In this document: positions 37,266-46,719 of the stretch, piece by piece | Position numbering within the stretch: position 1 is the stretch's first letter | Layout of the letters: every line of letters begins with the position of its first letter | NCBI GenBank assembly: GCA_002070475.1 | Contig: MWDI01000028.1 | Span: forward strand, 44,664 to 108,663 | Reading direction: 5' to 3' | DNA: 64,000 nucleotides | Source of the DNA: Firmicutes bacterium ADurb.Bin146 | GTDB lineage: Bacteria; Bacillota; Clostridia; DUPQ01 | Position numbers and translations under genes: made by a program | The notes under the pieces: model-generated | Database searches by the model: none | What the model was told of the DNA's origin: nothing | The model's input: the letters and a program-made list of their open reading frames with translations, nothing else

Positions 37266-38276
37266 ATGTTAAGAACAGCTGTAATAGGCATGGGGCCTAT
37301 CGGCAATAATCATGCGACAGCTTATAAAAACTGCAAACAGGCAGAGCTTGTTGCAGTATGCGATATTATTAAGGACCGTGCTGATAAGGCAAAAGCAAAG
37401 TATAATGTAGCTGCATATTACAACGCAGAGGAAATGCTGAAAGCAGAAAAGCCAGATATAGTAAGTGTTGCTACGGGAGGATTCGAATACAGTTCAGATC
37501 ATTACCTTCCAACTATTCAAGCACTCAACGCAGGATGCCACGTTCTTACCGAAAAACCTATATCCAACAATTTAAAGCACGGTCAGGAAATGGTTGACCT
37601 GGCAAAAAAGCTTGGACTTTGTTTTGCGGTGGATTTGAATCACAGATTCACTCCTGCTGCAAGAACAGCTAAAAAATGGCAGACTGATGGCTTGATAGGC
37701 AATTTGCTTTTCCTGAACATGGCTTTATGGATAGGCAGATTTCAACCACACTTTGATACAGAATATTACCATCTTAAAGCGCTTAATCCTCATTCATGCG
37801 ATATATTGAGATATTTCGGAGGAGATGTGGAACAAGTTCATTGTTTTGCAATGAAAGCTCCTGGAAGAGAAATATGGTCTACAGCATCTATTAATATGAA
37901 ATTCGTAAACGGAGCAGTGGGACACCTGACTAGTTCTTATGATATTGAAAGAGGTCATCCAATGGAAAGGTGTGAAGTCGCAGGAACAAAAGGAAGGCTT
38001 ATCTTTGAAGATATGTGGAGGGAAGCAACACTCTTCCCTGCTGGTAATTTCGAAAAAAGAGTATATACAAATCCTGTCTTTGGAGGTTTCAGGGATTTTT
38101 ATGATACTTTCGAAGATAGAATCCATACCTTCGTACAAGAAGTGTCTGAGAATGTAAAACCTGAGAATATTGATGGTTCTGGAAAAGACGGGCTTGAAGC
38201 TAGCAGGATAATACATGCAGCCATACAATCATTAAAAACAAATAAACCGGTTATCGTAGCTGATGTTACAGAATAG
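37266..38276 (+). CDS. Gfo/Idh/MocA-family oxidoreductase
   Basis: A 336-residue NAD(P)-dependent dehydrogenase with the Rossmann motif GMGPIGNNHA, catalytic-type TEKPISNN and the ALNPHSCDILRYFGG segment carrying the conserved His. The ATG at 37266 is favoured over the GTG at 37263 by spacing to AGGAGG. It is followed nine bases later by a second, related dehydrogenase (same GxGxIGN and EKPISNN signatures), so the two may act on successive or paired substrates or form a heteromer. Confidence 0.88.
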   Translation: MLRTAVIGMGPIGNNHATAYKNCKQAELVAVCDIIKDRADKAKAKYNVAAYYNAEEMLKAEKPDIVSVATGGFEYSSDHYLPTIQALNAGCHVLTEKPISNNLKHGQEMVDLAKKLGLCFAVDLNHRFTPAARTAKKWQTDGLIGNLLFLNMALWIGRFQPHFDTEYYHLKALNPHSCDILRYFGGDVEQVHCFAMKAPGREIWSTASINMKFVNGAVGHLTSSYDIERGHPMERCEVAGTKGRLIFEDMWREATLFPAGNFEKRVYTNPVFGGFRDFYDTFEDRIHTFVQEVSENVKPENIDGSGKDGLEASRIIHAAIQSLKTNKPVIVADVTE

Positions 38277-38285
38277 GAGAAAAAA

Positions 38286-39395
38286 ATGGCAATTAAAATC
38301 GGAATAGTAGGAATGGGCGGGATAGGTAATACTCATGCAAAATGCTACATTGCAGATCCGCTTGCAGAACTAATCGCTGTATGCGATGTAATAAAAGAAA
38401 AAGCTGATAAAGCAGCAAAAGAATATAATGTTGAAGCTTTCTATACATTAAAAGAAATGATGAAAGCCCATCCAGAACTTGATCTTGTTGATGTTACCAC
38501 ATCTGGTTTTGATAATGGTTCTTGGCATTATGAACCTGTTATGCAAGCTTTAGATGAGGGTTTTAATGTATTTGTAGAAAAACCCATATCCAATAATCAT
38601 GATGAAGCTCGTGAGATGGTAATTACAGCTCAAAAGAAAAACCTTTACTTAGGATGCAATCTGAATCACGGATTCACAGGTCCTGCTGATAAAGCAAGGG
38701 AACTTATTTCACAAGGGAAAATTGGAGAACCTGTATATATATTACACAAAGTCGGATTCAATGGCAGTGATATGTCTTACAAAGCTCCATCCGTTGGAGG
38801 ACCGATGAAAAGATTTGAAGGCCCTTATTCCCATGCATACGCATTCTTGTCTCATCCATTCTCGCTTATGAGGAGTTTCGGAGGAGATATTACGCATGTG
38901 CAGGCATTTTTCGATAAACCAGGTATTCGTCACAGTGCAAATGACCTTATGTGGTCAATAAACGGCATAAATGTAAAATATCAGAATGGGTCGATAGGAT
39001 ATCTTCTTTCACAAAGAGGAGATGCGATATTCGGTCTTGGAGGATGGTGGAGTTTTGAAATGGCGGGCACAAAAGGAACATTCTGCATAGAAAACTGCGT
39101 AGAAAAACTCTATTACTGGGATGGTTCTCAACCTGCTTCCATGGGAACTATGCAACCTGAAATATTTGAATTTGGAACAAAAGATTTCGGTACCACATTC
39201 AACAATCGACTGCATGCTTTTTTAGAAGACATGACCAATAAAATTCCTGCTGAACACATTCGTGGTTCTGGAAGAGATGCGCTTGCCACACTGGAATATA
39301 CGGTGGCTGCAATACAATCTTTTGAAGAAGGCGGTGCGCTTGTTCGTCCTCGTGCATTACCTCCGCTACATGGCACTCCAGGTTTTGTTGTTTGA
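38286..39395 (+). CDS. Gfo/Idh/MocA-family oxidoreductase
   Basis: A 369-residue paralogue of the preceding dehydrogenase, with GMGGIGNTHAKCY and VEKPISNNHDEA and a longer C-terminal part. Both copies are unlike the 13247 enzyme, which belongs to another unit. The stop and the next start overlap by one base (TGATG), so it is translationally coupled to the sulfatase. The substrate is probably a sugar or cyclitol released by, or prepared for, that hydrolase. Confidence 0.88.
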   Translation: MAIKIGIVGMGGIGNTHAKCYIADPLAELIAVCDVIKEKADKAAKEYNVEAFYTLKEMMKAHPELDLVDVTTSGFDNGSWHYEPVMQALDEGFNVFVEKPISNNHDEAREMVITAQKKNLYLGCNLNHGFTGPADKARELISQGKIGEPVYILHKVGFNGSDMSYKAPSVGGPMKRFEGPYSHAYAFLSHPFSLMRSFGGDITHVQAFFDKPGIRHSANDLMWSINGINVKYQNGSIGYLLSQRGDAIFGLGGWWSFEMAGTKGTFCIENCVEKLYYWDGSQPASMGTMQPEIFEFGTKDFGTTFNNRLHAFLEDMTNKIPAEHIRGSGRDALATLEYTVAAIQSFEEGGALVRPRALPPLHGTPGFVV

Positions 39396-40792
39396 TGAAA
39401 AAACCTAATATACTGCTGTATCTAGCAGATCAGCATCGATATGACTGTGTAGGCTGCTCGCATCAACGGGCAGTTTATACGCCTAATATAGACAAAATAG
39501 CACAACAAGGTGTTGTTTTTGAAAATGCATATTGTCCTACACCTGTATGCGCGCCTGCCAGGCAATCTTTTATGAATGGAATGCGTGCAGAATCAATAGG
39601 AGCATTATGGAACTTCGGGTTTATTGAAACTAAAACTGTCCAACCTTCAGACTGGAATATAGTTAAAGAGCTCAAAGACAAAGGTTATAATAATATTTTC
39701 GTAGGCAAATGGGATGTATCACAAGTATCCCCTATCGAGTATGGATTTGATACAGTTCATTCTGCAAAAGAATATAACAGCTATTTTAATAGTAAATATC
39801 CTCAAGTAAAGTATATTAACAGCTGGTTTGGGGAAATGAATCCTATACCATATAATGACAGCCGCACAAAGTATTATGCTGATAAGACATGTGAAGAGAT
39901 TGACAGGTTAAAAAGAGAAAATTCACCTTGGTTCATATGGATTGATGGGGTAGATCCTCATCTTCCGTGCAGGCCTAGCAAGGAATTTTATGAGATGTAT
40001 GATCCTTCCAAAATACCACCTTTTGGAGGATTTGCAGATGATTTTAAAAACAAGCCTTACATTCAAAAACAACAGGTTTTAAACTGGAAGCTAGAAAACA
40101 TGAAATGGGAAGACTGGACAGAAACCGTAAGATGTTACTATGCGATGATTACCCAGATGGACCATTCATTCGGTTTGATTCTCGATAAGCTTAAAGAATC
40201 AAAAATGTATGATGACACTATAATTATCTACACATCTGATCATGGTGATATGTGCGGATCGCATGGTATGATAGATAAACATTATGTCATGTATGATGAT
40301 GTTTTAAGAGTACCTATGATTATACGATATCCCTATCTTACAGCAGGAAGAAGCCACAATAATAACGAAAAAACTTTTGTTTATAATGCTTTAGACATAC
40401 CTCAGACTATATGTGACATTTGCGAAATCCCTGCTAATCCTGATTCTCATGGAAGATCATTGAAAAATATTCTTTCAGGGAAAGAACCGGACAAAACACA
40501 ATTTTCAGACTATACGGTATCCTGTTCAAATGGACAGCAGTTCGGAAGCTTTACGCAAAGAAGTATTCGCAACAACAAGCACAAGTACATATGGAATCTT
40601 ACTGATATAGACGAATTCTATGATCTTACGAATGACCCATATGAGCTTGATAACAGAATAAATGATGTGATGTACAAAGGTATAATAAAAAATTTAAGAA
40701 AACAAATGAAAATGGAACTTGTTAGATGTAAAGATCCTTTTGTTAAAAGCGGATGGCTAAACCGTACATTAGATGATGATGTCAAGCTGTAG
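39395..40792 (+). CDS. Sulfatase (formylglycine-dependent, Cys type)
   Basis: A 465-residue sulfatase with a full active-site signature Cys52-Ala-Pro-Ala-Arg within CPTPVCAPARQSF, metal-site IYTSDHGDMCGSHG and C-terminal DLTNDPYEL. Cys52 must be converted to formylglycine; in an anaerobe this needs the radical-SAM enzyme anSME, which I do not see here. There is no signal peptide, so the substrate is handled inside the cell. The start at 39395 overlaps the previous stop. A bidirectional terminator follows. Confidence 0.92.
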   Translation: MKKPNILLYLADQHRYDCVGCSHQRAVYTPNIDKIAQQGVVFENAYCPTPVCAPARQSFMNGMRAESIGALWNFGFIETKTVQPSDWNIVKELKDKGYNNIFVGKWDVSQVSPIEYGFDTVHSAKEYNSYFNSKYPQVKYINSWFGEMNPIPYNDSRTKYYADKTCEEIDRLKRENSPWFIWIDGVDPHLPCRPSKEFYEMYDPSKIPPFGGFADDFKNKPYIQKQQVLNWKLENMKWEDWTETVRCYYAMITQMDHSFGLILDKLKESKMYDDTIIIYTSDHGDMCGSHGMIDKHYVMYDDVLRVPMIIRYPYLTAGRSHNNNEKTFVYNALDIPQTICDICEIPANPDSHGRSLKNILSGKEPDKTQFSDYTVSCSNGQQFGSFTQRSIRNNKHKYIWNLTDIDEFYDLTNDPYELDNRINDVMYKGIIKNLRKQMKMELVRCKDPFVKSGWLNRTLDDDVKL

Positions 40793-40833
40793 AACACCGA
40801 TACAGTAAAATTTCTAAATTTAAATGGCAAAAC

Positions 40834-40858
40834 AAAAAAAGCTGTTGACAGCTTTTTT
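40834..40858. terminator. Bidirectional intrinsic terminator
   Basis: A ten-pair stem, A6-GCTG and CAGC-T6 around a TTGA loop, works in both directions between the convergent sulfatase and mutarotase genes. Confidence 0.8.
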
Positions 40859-40877
40859 GATTAGCTTGATTTATTTA

Positions 40878-41195
40878 TTATTCTAAATAGAATACTTGTC
40901 GCATTAATGGTTGCGCTTTTGTGACAGGATCCATTTCCATTATCATTACATCCTTCATGTACTCGTTCCATTTATCAACTATAGGGCTTTTTGCTTGTAC
41001 TTTTGCTGCGTAATCTACACCAAATTCACACTCGTAATAACCGAACAAATCACCATTGTTATACCATATCGTATAATTTCTGATTCCTGCTTTCTTTAAA
41101 AGGTCTGACAATTCCGGCCATATAGCATCATGTCTTCTTATATACTCATTCAGCATTCCTTCTTTAACTTTTGCTCGCCATGCATATCTTTCCAT
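40878..41195 (-). CDS. rhaM: L-rhamnose mutarotase-like protein
   Basis: A 105-residue dimeric alpha/beta-barrel (EutQ/ferredoxin-like) protein of the RhaM/YiiL family that interconverts anomers of L-rhamnose and related sugars. The motif RRHDAIWPEL with its His, and IWYNNGDLFGYYE, match the family. The ATG at 41195 is chosen: GGGGGAT lies five bases upstream and the family starts here; the ATG at 41207 has no such site. It is the last gene after the DHH phosphoesterase. No rhaABD genes are present, so the sugar may come from the facing sulfatase operon. Confidence 0.88.
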   Translation of the reverse strand: MERYAWRAKVKEGMLNEYIRRHDAIWPELSDLLKKAGIRNYTIWYNNGDLFGYYECEFGVDYAAKVQAKSPIVDKWNEYMKDVMIMEMDPVTKAQPLMRQVFYLE

Positions 41196-41206
41196 AATAT
41201 CCCCCA

Positions 41207-42115
41207 TTAAATTCTTAATTGTTCAACTATATCCAAAAGGACTTCATCTGCAATACCATTCGGAACCTGGCAAGTCGCTGCATTCATATGCCCTCCTCCG
41301 CCGTGTTTTTTACATATAACAGAAAGGTCCTTATTTGAACTGCGATTAATGATAGATTTGCCTACTGTGAAAACAGTGTTTCTTTTTTTAAGTCCCCACA
41401 TTTCATGAATTGACACTGTCGCTTCTGGAAACAGCGTATATACATAGAATCTATTACCTGCATATATGGGATCTTGATTCTTAAGATGAAGTATTACCAC
41501 ATCATCAATAACTTGAGCGCAGTGTATTAACTGATCACAAAAAAGCTTTTCATGTCGCTTGTACATATCAACTCTTTCCTGCACATCAGGATGACGCAAT
41601 ACTTCTTCAATCGTATGGTTGGAGCAATAATCTATAAGCATCATCATAAGGTCATAATTGGAAACTCTGAAATTTTTGAATCTGCCTAACCCTGTTCTTG
41701 CATCCATTACATAGCTTAATAGAACCCAGCCTTGAGGATTTACTATATCTTCTTTTGTATATTGGGCAGAATCGGATTTGTCCACCGCTTTTAGTATTTC
41801 TTCGGATATTTTAAGCCTTTCTTTACCGCCGAAATATTCATATACTACTCTTGCAGTGGATGCAGCATCAGGTTTATTAATGTAATTGACATATTTCATT
41901 TCCTTTTCCGATATGTGATGGTCAAAAGCTATATGTACTCCAGGCTGATATGGCACATTCGTTGTAATATCTTTATCCGTGACATCTACCATTCCATCCT
42001 GCATATCTTTTGGATGAACAAAAAGTATCTCTTCAAGCATGTCAAGCTCTTTTAGAATCATTGCGCATACTAATCCGTCAAAATCTGACCTCGTTATTAA
42101 CCTGTATTTGCTCAC
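41207..42115 (-). CDS. DHH-family phosphoesterase
   Basis: A 302-residue DHH/DHHA1 hydrolase with metal motifs RSDFDGL, the DHH core FDHHIS and C-terminal KKHGGGGHMNAA. Related proteins are nano-RNases, pAp phosphatases or exopolyphosphatases. The start is GTG, preceded by GGAGG. A pAp-type activity would be fitting, since sulfotransferases release 3',5'-pAp, but this is only inference from context. The stop overlaps the first ATG candidate of rhaM (TAATG). Confidence 0.85.
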   Translation of the reverse strand: MSKYRLITRSDFDGLVCAMILKELDMLEEILFVHPKDMQDGMVDVTDKDITTNVPYQPGVHIAFDHHISEKEMKYVNYINKPDAASTARVVYEYFGGKERLKISEEILKAVDKSDSAQYTKEDIVNPQGWVLLSYVMDARTGLGRFKNFRVSNYDLMMMLIDYCSNHTIEEVLRHPDVQERVDMYKRHEKLFCDQLIHCAQVIDDVVILHLKNQDPIYAGNRFYVYTLFPEATVSIHEMWGLKKRNTVFTVGKSIINRSSNKDLSVICKKHGGGGHMNAATCQVPNGIADEVLLDIVEQLRI

Positions 42116-42185
42116 AAACTACCTCCGGTGACTTACCAATACAGTTATTCTAAATGCAGTTGATTAAAAATTCAATAGTCATAAC

Positions 42186-43778
42186 TTATTTTTTTAAAGC
42201 AAATCCCTGAGCGCTGAAATACATCAATACCCCTTCATTGTCCATTTCATAATATACATATGTCAGATATACCCTTATTTCATCTGTAACATCAAATACC
42301 ATATCCGACTTATCTTCATCGTCTTTAATACTCATTATCCACTCGGTTACATCATATGCTTTTTCATCAATTGTTATCTCGAACTGCTGGCTGCTTATCT
42401 GGTCAACATAATAATAATGGTCATAGTCAGATATATCTAAAGAGTTATAGCTGTTATTTTTATTCAGATGTATGAGTTTATATGAGTCCAAATTCCCATA
42501 AGTATCAAACATGTCAAATCCGAATAAGGAATAGAAAGTTACCTCCTCATTTATATATTCCGGCGCTTTATCCTCGTATAAAAGATAACTGTAACAGCTG
42601 GATATTACTTGTTTATCCTCATCAGAAATATCTTTATTTGGCTTCAGTTGCCCTTCAGATAGCATATTATTTCTTTCGAGTACTTTTTCTAATCTATTTG
42701 TCTGCTCGTAAACAGGTATGTCAATTACATTCAACGGGCCGAATGTTGACAAAAAAACCAATATAGCGAGCCCAGTTATGACATGTTTGACTAGATTTCC
42801 TTTCTTTATCAATGTAAGTATTATAAAAGCAAGAGCTGTAACATTTAAAAGTATGGATATCCATCTTGCTGTAGTAAGACCATATGCATTCACTCTGATA
42901 TATATAGCTATAGCCTGTGATGTAAGTATAGGAAACATAAAACATCCTCCAAAGTTCCTAAAAAATCTGACAGCTCTGTTTTCGTAACTGCCAAGTGTAA
43001 GATAAAAGAAAATGAAGAATAAAGAAGCGAGCGAAGCAAATATATTTATCTGGCCTTGAGGCATTTCTATAGTTATAAGGATTTTTATAAGGTATGCATA
43101 CAATACCGCCAGCAGTAGCGTATATATGGGCAGACCTACATAAAGAACAAGTACCTTGAATATCTTAGGTAATACTATCTTATCCGTCTTTTCCGGAAGC
43201 ATCGCAATAAACAAATTGTAACAGATTATGATATAAGCCAAAAGTGCTGTAATTATAATCCATTTATCAAAATCAACCAGTTCCACAACAAGAAAATCCA
43301 GCGCTACTATACATAAGCTTATTCCTCCGAAAAACAGTGAGGCAACTATAAATGTAAAAAATCCCGCCTTTATTATTTGTGGAAATACCATATCTTTATT
43401 TTCCGCATCATACATTAAATACAGTGATACAAGCAAAAAACAGATAATAAGCCCTAAATATCCCATGAACACATAATTTGATTCAAAAATATCCTTTATA
43501 AGGAAATAACACGGAACTGCTAAAACTGCTGAAACTATCCTTTGTATCATATCAGCTTTTTTGGAATATCCATATTTTATGCTCATCAGCTGAAGCATTA
43601 CAGATAATATCACTGAAAAACCTACAGCAAACGTCATAAGCAATATCGTATCCTCTGTAAAATCAAATACAATCTGTAATGTCATAAGTATGAATAAGAT
43701 AATACTTCCATAAAACGATATAACAAACTTTGACATAGCTTCTTTTACATTTTTCATTATGAATTCTAAAATTTTCAT
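42186..43778 (-). CDS. DUF4153-family membrane protein
   Basis: A 530-residue membrane protein with about 12 hydrophobic helices in residues 1-365 and a soluble C-terminal region of about 165 residues rich in Asp and Tyr. It resembles the DUF4153 family of unknown function. AAAGGGGTG precedes the ATG. It stands alone between the GH3 enzyme and the DHH gene, with no clear partner. Confidence 0.7.
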   Translation of the reverse strand: MKILEFIMKNVKEAMSKFVISFYGSIILFILMTLQIVFDFTEDTILLMTFAVGFSVILSVMLQLMSIKYGYSKKADMIQRIVSAVLAVPCYFLIKDIFESNYVFMGYLGLIICFLLVSLYLMYDAENKDMVFPQIIKAGFFTFIVASLFFGGISLCIVALDFLVVELVDFDKWIIITALLAYIIICYNLFIAMLPEKTDKIVLPKIFKVLVLYVGLPIYTLLLAVLYAYLIKILITIEMPQGQINIFASLASLFFIFFYLTLGSYENRAVRFFRNFGGCFMFPILTSQAIAIYIRVNAYGLTTARWISILLNVTALAFIILTLIKKGNLVKHVITGLAILVFLSTFGPLNVIDIPVYEQTNRLEKVLERNNMLSEGQLKPNKDISDEDKQVISSCYSYLLYEDKAPEYINEEVTFYSLFGFDMFDTYGNLDSYKLIHLNKNNSYNSLDISDYDHYYYVDQISSQQFEITIDEKAYDVTEWIMSIKDDEDKSDMVFDVTDEIRVYLTYVYYEMDNEGVLMYFSAQGFALKK

Positions 43779-43814
43779 AATACACCCCTTTCAACAACTA
43801 AACTTAAATTGAAA

Positions 43815-45692
43815 TTACCTGAATTTTACCATCATCATACTTTTTCTATGTAATTTGACTTTTTTAAAATCTAAAAGTTTCCTCATTGTGTTGTCTTGAT
43901 AACGCAATACCGAATAAAGCGTATCGGTATCGCTATTATTGATTAATCTGACAGTATGCTCATCTAACCATTCCTCTTTCACATCAGCATAAGTGAGTCC
44001 GTACCCGAACCTGTAAACAGGCTTTCCCTCAAAAAATCTATAAGTTATCCCTTTCATTGAATAATCCTCGAAGTTAGGAAGGTCTGATGTGTTTTTATAG
44101 AATGTTACAGGAAGCCTTCCACTCGGAGACTTCTTTCCGAATAAGATATCAGCTAGAGCTATGCCTCCAAGCGCACCTGGATAGAAACACTGTATAACTG
44201 CATTAGCTTTTTCATCAGGCATAGAAAGATCCACACAACTTCCTGATATATTTATAAAAATTATAGGTTTGTCTTTTTTTAAAATTTCATTAAATAATTT
44301 TTGCTGTATTTCAGGCATTTCAATTGATTCTCGGTCTCCTTTAAATCCTCTATGAAGCGATTCCTCACCTTCTATTGAGGGATTAATACCCATACACATT
44401 ATTATAATATCACTATGCTCTGCCGCTATTAATGCTTCCCTTAAAGGATGTTCAGAATATCTCGAAGTAGATTCATCCTCTGTAGGATGACATCCTCTTG
44501 CATAAATGACATTTCCTTTGCACTCTTTTTTAATGCCTCTTAAGAATGTATAATGATCATCTGGTGTTCCGTTATAGTTTGACAGCAAAACCGACAAATC
44601 ATCTGCATTGGGTCCTATCACTGCTAAGTTGATATTCCTTGATAACGGAAGAATACCATCATTCTTAAGCATCACAATACTTTGATGCGCCATCTCAAGA
44701 TTGAGTTTTTTGTGTTTTTTACAGCATATCTTTGAGTAAGGTATATTGTTATACAGGCAATCCTCATCAAACATGCCTAATCTAAAACGCGTATAAAACA
44801 ACCTTTCTGCTGATTTTGTTATATCTTCTTCTGATAGAAGCCCATCTTTCACAGCAGCATTCAGCCATTTATATGTATCACCACAATTAAGGTCGCATCC
44901 GCTTTTCACAGCAAGTGCTGCGCTCTGTGTCTCATTTTCAGTTACTTTATGATATTTATGAAAATCGCATATAGCGCCGCAGTCAGAAACCACATATCCG
45001 GAAAATCCGAATTGCTTTCTTAAAATCTTATCCAAAAGAAATGAACTTCCGCAACATGGCTCACCATATACCCTGTTATATGCCCCCATTATTGCAGAAG
45101 GGTCAGCGTGCTTTATGCAGTATTCAAAAGCATAAAGATATGTTTCATATAAATCCTGCTCCGTAACTTCTGCATTAAAACTATGTCTTTGGGATTCAGG
45201 TCCGCTATGAACTGCATAATGCTTTAATGTACAGTCAACTTTTCTGTATTTTTTGTCATAACCTTGCATGCCTTTAACATATGCTGTACCCATTTTTGCT
45301 GTAAGCAAAGGATCTTCACCGTATGTTTCATGACCTCTGCCCCATCTCGGATCCCGGAATATATTGATGTTCGGTGACCAGCATGTCAAGCCTTGATATA
45401 TTTCAGTACCATTGAATTTCTTGTACTGGTTGTATTTAGCCCTAACCTCATCTGATATAGCTATACCGACTTTCTCCATAAGTTTGTCATTAAATGATGC
45501 TGCCATAGCTATTGACTGTGGAAATACTGTTGCAGTCCCGCTTCTTGCTACTCCGTGTAGTGATTCATTCCACCAGTTATAAGCTGGTATGCCTAGTCTT
45601 TCTATTGCAGGTGATTCATACTGCATCTGTGATATTTTTTCATGTAAAGTCATTTTACTGACAAGTTCTACAGCTCTTTTAAAAAAATCCAT
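43815..45692 (-). CDS. Glycoside hydrolase family 3 enzyme (beta-glucosidase/xylosidase-like)
   Basis: A 625-residue GH3 enzyme. The nucleophile Asp lies in VVSDCGA, the KHYAVHSGPES segment binds substrate, and EGEESLHRGFKGDR holds the probable acid/base Glu. The N-terminal sequence (YNWWNESLHGVAR, DPRWGRGHETYGEDP) is of the beta-xylosidase/glucosidase branch. The C-terminal fibronectin-III-like domain is unusually short (about 70 residues after FGYGLTY). No signal peptide is seen, so it cleaves imported oligosaccharides. The ATG at 45692 follows TTGGAG; the longer frame adds six residues. Confidence 0.92.
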   Translation of the reverse strand: MDFFKRAVELVSKMTLHEKISQMQYESPAIERLGIPAYNWWNESLHGVARSGTATVFPQSIAMAASFNDKLMEKVGIAISDEVRAKYNQYKKFNGTEIYQGLTCWSPNINIFRDPRWGRGHETYGEDPLLTAKMGTAYVKGMQGYDKKYRKVDCTLKHYAVHSGPESQRHSFNAEVTEQDLYETYLYAFEYCIKHADPSAIMGAYNRVYGEPCCGSSFLLDKILRKQFGFSGYVVSDCGAICDFHKYHKVTENETQSAALAVKSGCDLNCGDTYKWLNAAVKDGLLSEEDITKSAERLFYTRFRLGMFDEDCLYNNIPYSKICCKKHKKLNLEMAHQSIVMLKNDGILPLSRNINLAVIGPNADDLSVLLSNYNGTPDDHYTFLRGIKKECKGNVIYARGCHPTEDESTSRYSEHPLREALIAAEHSDIIIMCMGINPSIEGEESLHRGFKGDRESIEMPEIQQKLFNEILKKDKPIIFINISGSCVDLSMPDEKANAVIQCFYPGALGGIALADILFGKKSPSGRLPVTFYKNTSDLPNFEDYSMKGITYRFFEGKPVYRFGYGLTYADVKEEWLDEHTVRLINNSDTDTLYSVLRYQDNTMRKLLDFKKVKLHRKSMMMVKFR

Positions 45693-45749
45693 TAATTTCT
45701 CCAAAACCAATAATTTTAACTATTCATATTTTACTTATGTTTTAACTAT

Positions 45750-46547
45750 TTATATTTTTCTAATTTTTATAACTATATATACTGTCTCCACAATTAATAA
45801 TGTTATTGCTACTGATGCGGCTATAATAACTGATGGGTACGCTGAATTAAATCCTAAGACGGATATATGCTTTATAATTATTCCGGTATAAGCCCATATA
45901 AAAACTAAAATATATGGTATATCCTTATTTATTATTGCAGTAAATCCTCCAATTAGTAATCCTGAAGTTATAATGGCTATAGTCCAGAATACTTCACTTA
46001 ATCCAAATCTGTCCCATCCCGCTTCTACCAAATATGCAGTTACATTTGCAATTGTTGCAACAGTAATCCATCCGTAATATATAGAAAAAGGCAGTCTGAG
46101 AAAAGTTTTGTCTTTAACAGTCAGATCAGCTTTAACAAGAACTGAATTAATCAGTATAAGACTGATAAGTATTATCAACATTAGTACAAGGCTTAATTCT
46201 AATGCCTTGTAGTGCCATGCGAAAATCCATGCGGCATTAGTGACTGATGATATTATAAAAAGCGTTCCGACCCTATAATATAAAGGAGTATCCAAAACCG
46301 CTTTTTTTTGAAATATCCCAAATTGATAAAGGCAGTATAATGCTAAGAGCAAATAAATTACTCCCCATATAGAAAAAGTCACTCCTGATGGAGCAAAAAG
46401 ATTAGGATATGAATCTGAAACTTCTCCTGTCGTAATATTATTAATTGGAATTATGTTGGCAATCGCATTAATAATCACCATAACAACGAACGACACAGCT
46501 ACAGTCATTTTAAATGCCAAAGAATACTTTTTTGTGTTTGTCTCCAT
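45750..46547 (-). CDS. TspO/MBR-like tryptophan-rich membrane protein
   Basis: A 265-residue membrane protein with seven to eight helices. FAPSGVTFSIWGVIYLLLA (TFSIWGVIY), NAAWIFAWH and LPFSIYYGWITVATIAN resemble the TspO family, which has five helices and about 160 residues; this longer form is common in Gram-positives and is uncharacterised. GGAGG precedes the start. It diverges from the CoA-disulfide reductase fusion across 172 bases. Confidence 0.65.
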   Translation of the reverse strand: METNTKKYSLAFKMTVAVSFVVMVIINAIANIIPINNITTGEVSDSYPNLFAPSGVTFSIWGVIYLLLALYCLYQFGIFQKKAVLDTPLYYRVGTLFIISSVTNAAWIFAWHYKALELSLVLMLIILISLILINSVLVKADLTVKDKTFLRLPFSIYYGWITVATIANVTAYLVEAGWDRFGLSEVFWTIAIITSGLLIGGFTAIINKDIPYILVFIWAYTGIIIKHISVLGFNSAYPSVIIAASVAITLLIVETVYIVIKIRKI

Positions 46548-46646
46548 TCTTTATTCCTCCGATTAAGTATATTTTATATCAAAACAGATTAATAATATAC
46601 TTTTTTTATTAATACTGGTATATTTTATGTAGAAGATACCGCTATG

Positions 46647-46659
46647 GTGACTTTGTCAC
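46647..46659. promoter_or_regulatory. Candidate regulator dyad upstream of 46720 gene
   Basis: GTGAC-TTT-GTCAC is a perfect 5-bp inverted repeat centred about 45 bases before the inferred start point of the 46663 promoter. It resembles a Crp/Fnr half-site pair but the central spacing is one base short of the usual TGA-N6-TCA. Confidence 0.35.
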
Positions 46660-46662
46660 TTT

Positions 46663-46691
46663 TTTTCATAAGCCAAGTGATATCATATACT
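46663..46691 (+). promoter_or_regulatory. Possible promoter of the CoA-disulfide reductase fusion gene
   Basis: TTTTCA (46663-46668) and TATACT (46686-46691) with a 17-base spacer. The weak -35 fits an activator-dependent promoter. Confidence 0.35.
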
Positions 46692-46719
46692 TGATAATTA
46701 ATTAACAGGAGGTAAGCAG

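Noticed and set aside
46647..46659. Calling the GTGAC-TTT-GTCAC dyad a definite Crp/Fnr site
   Set aside because: Central spacing is five bases instead of the usual six between TGA and TCA, so it is listed only as a candidate.
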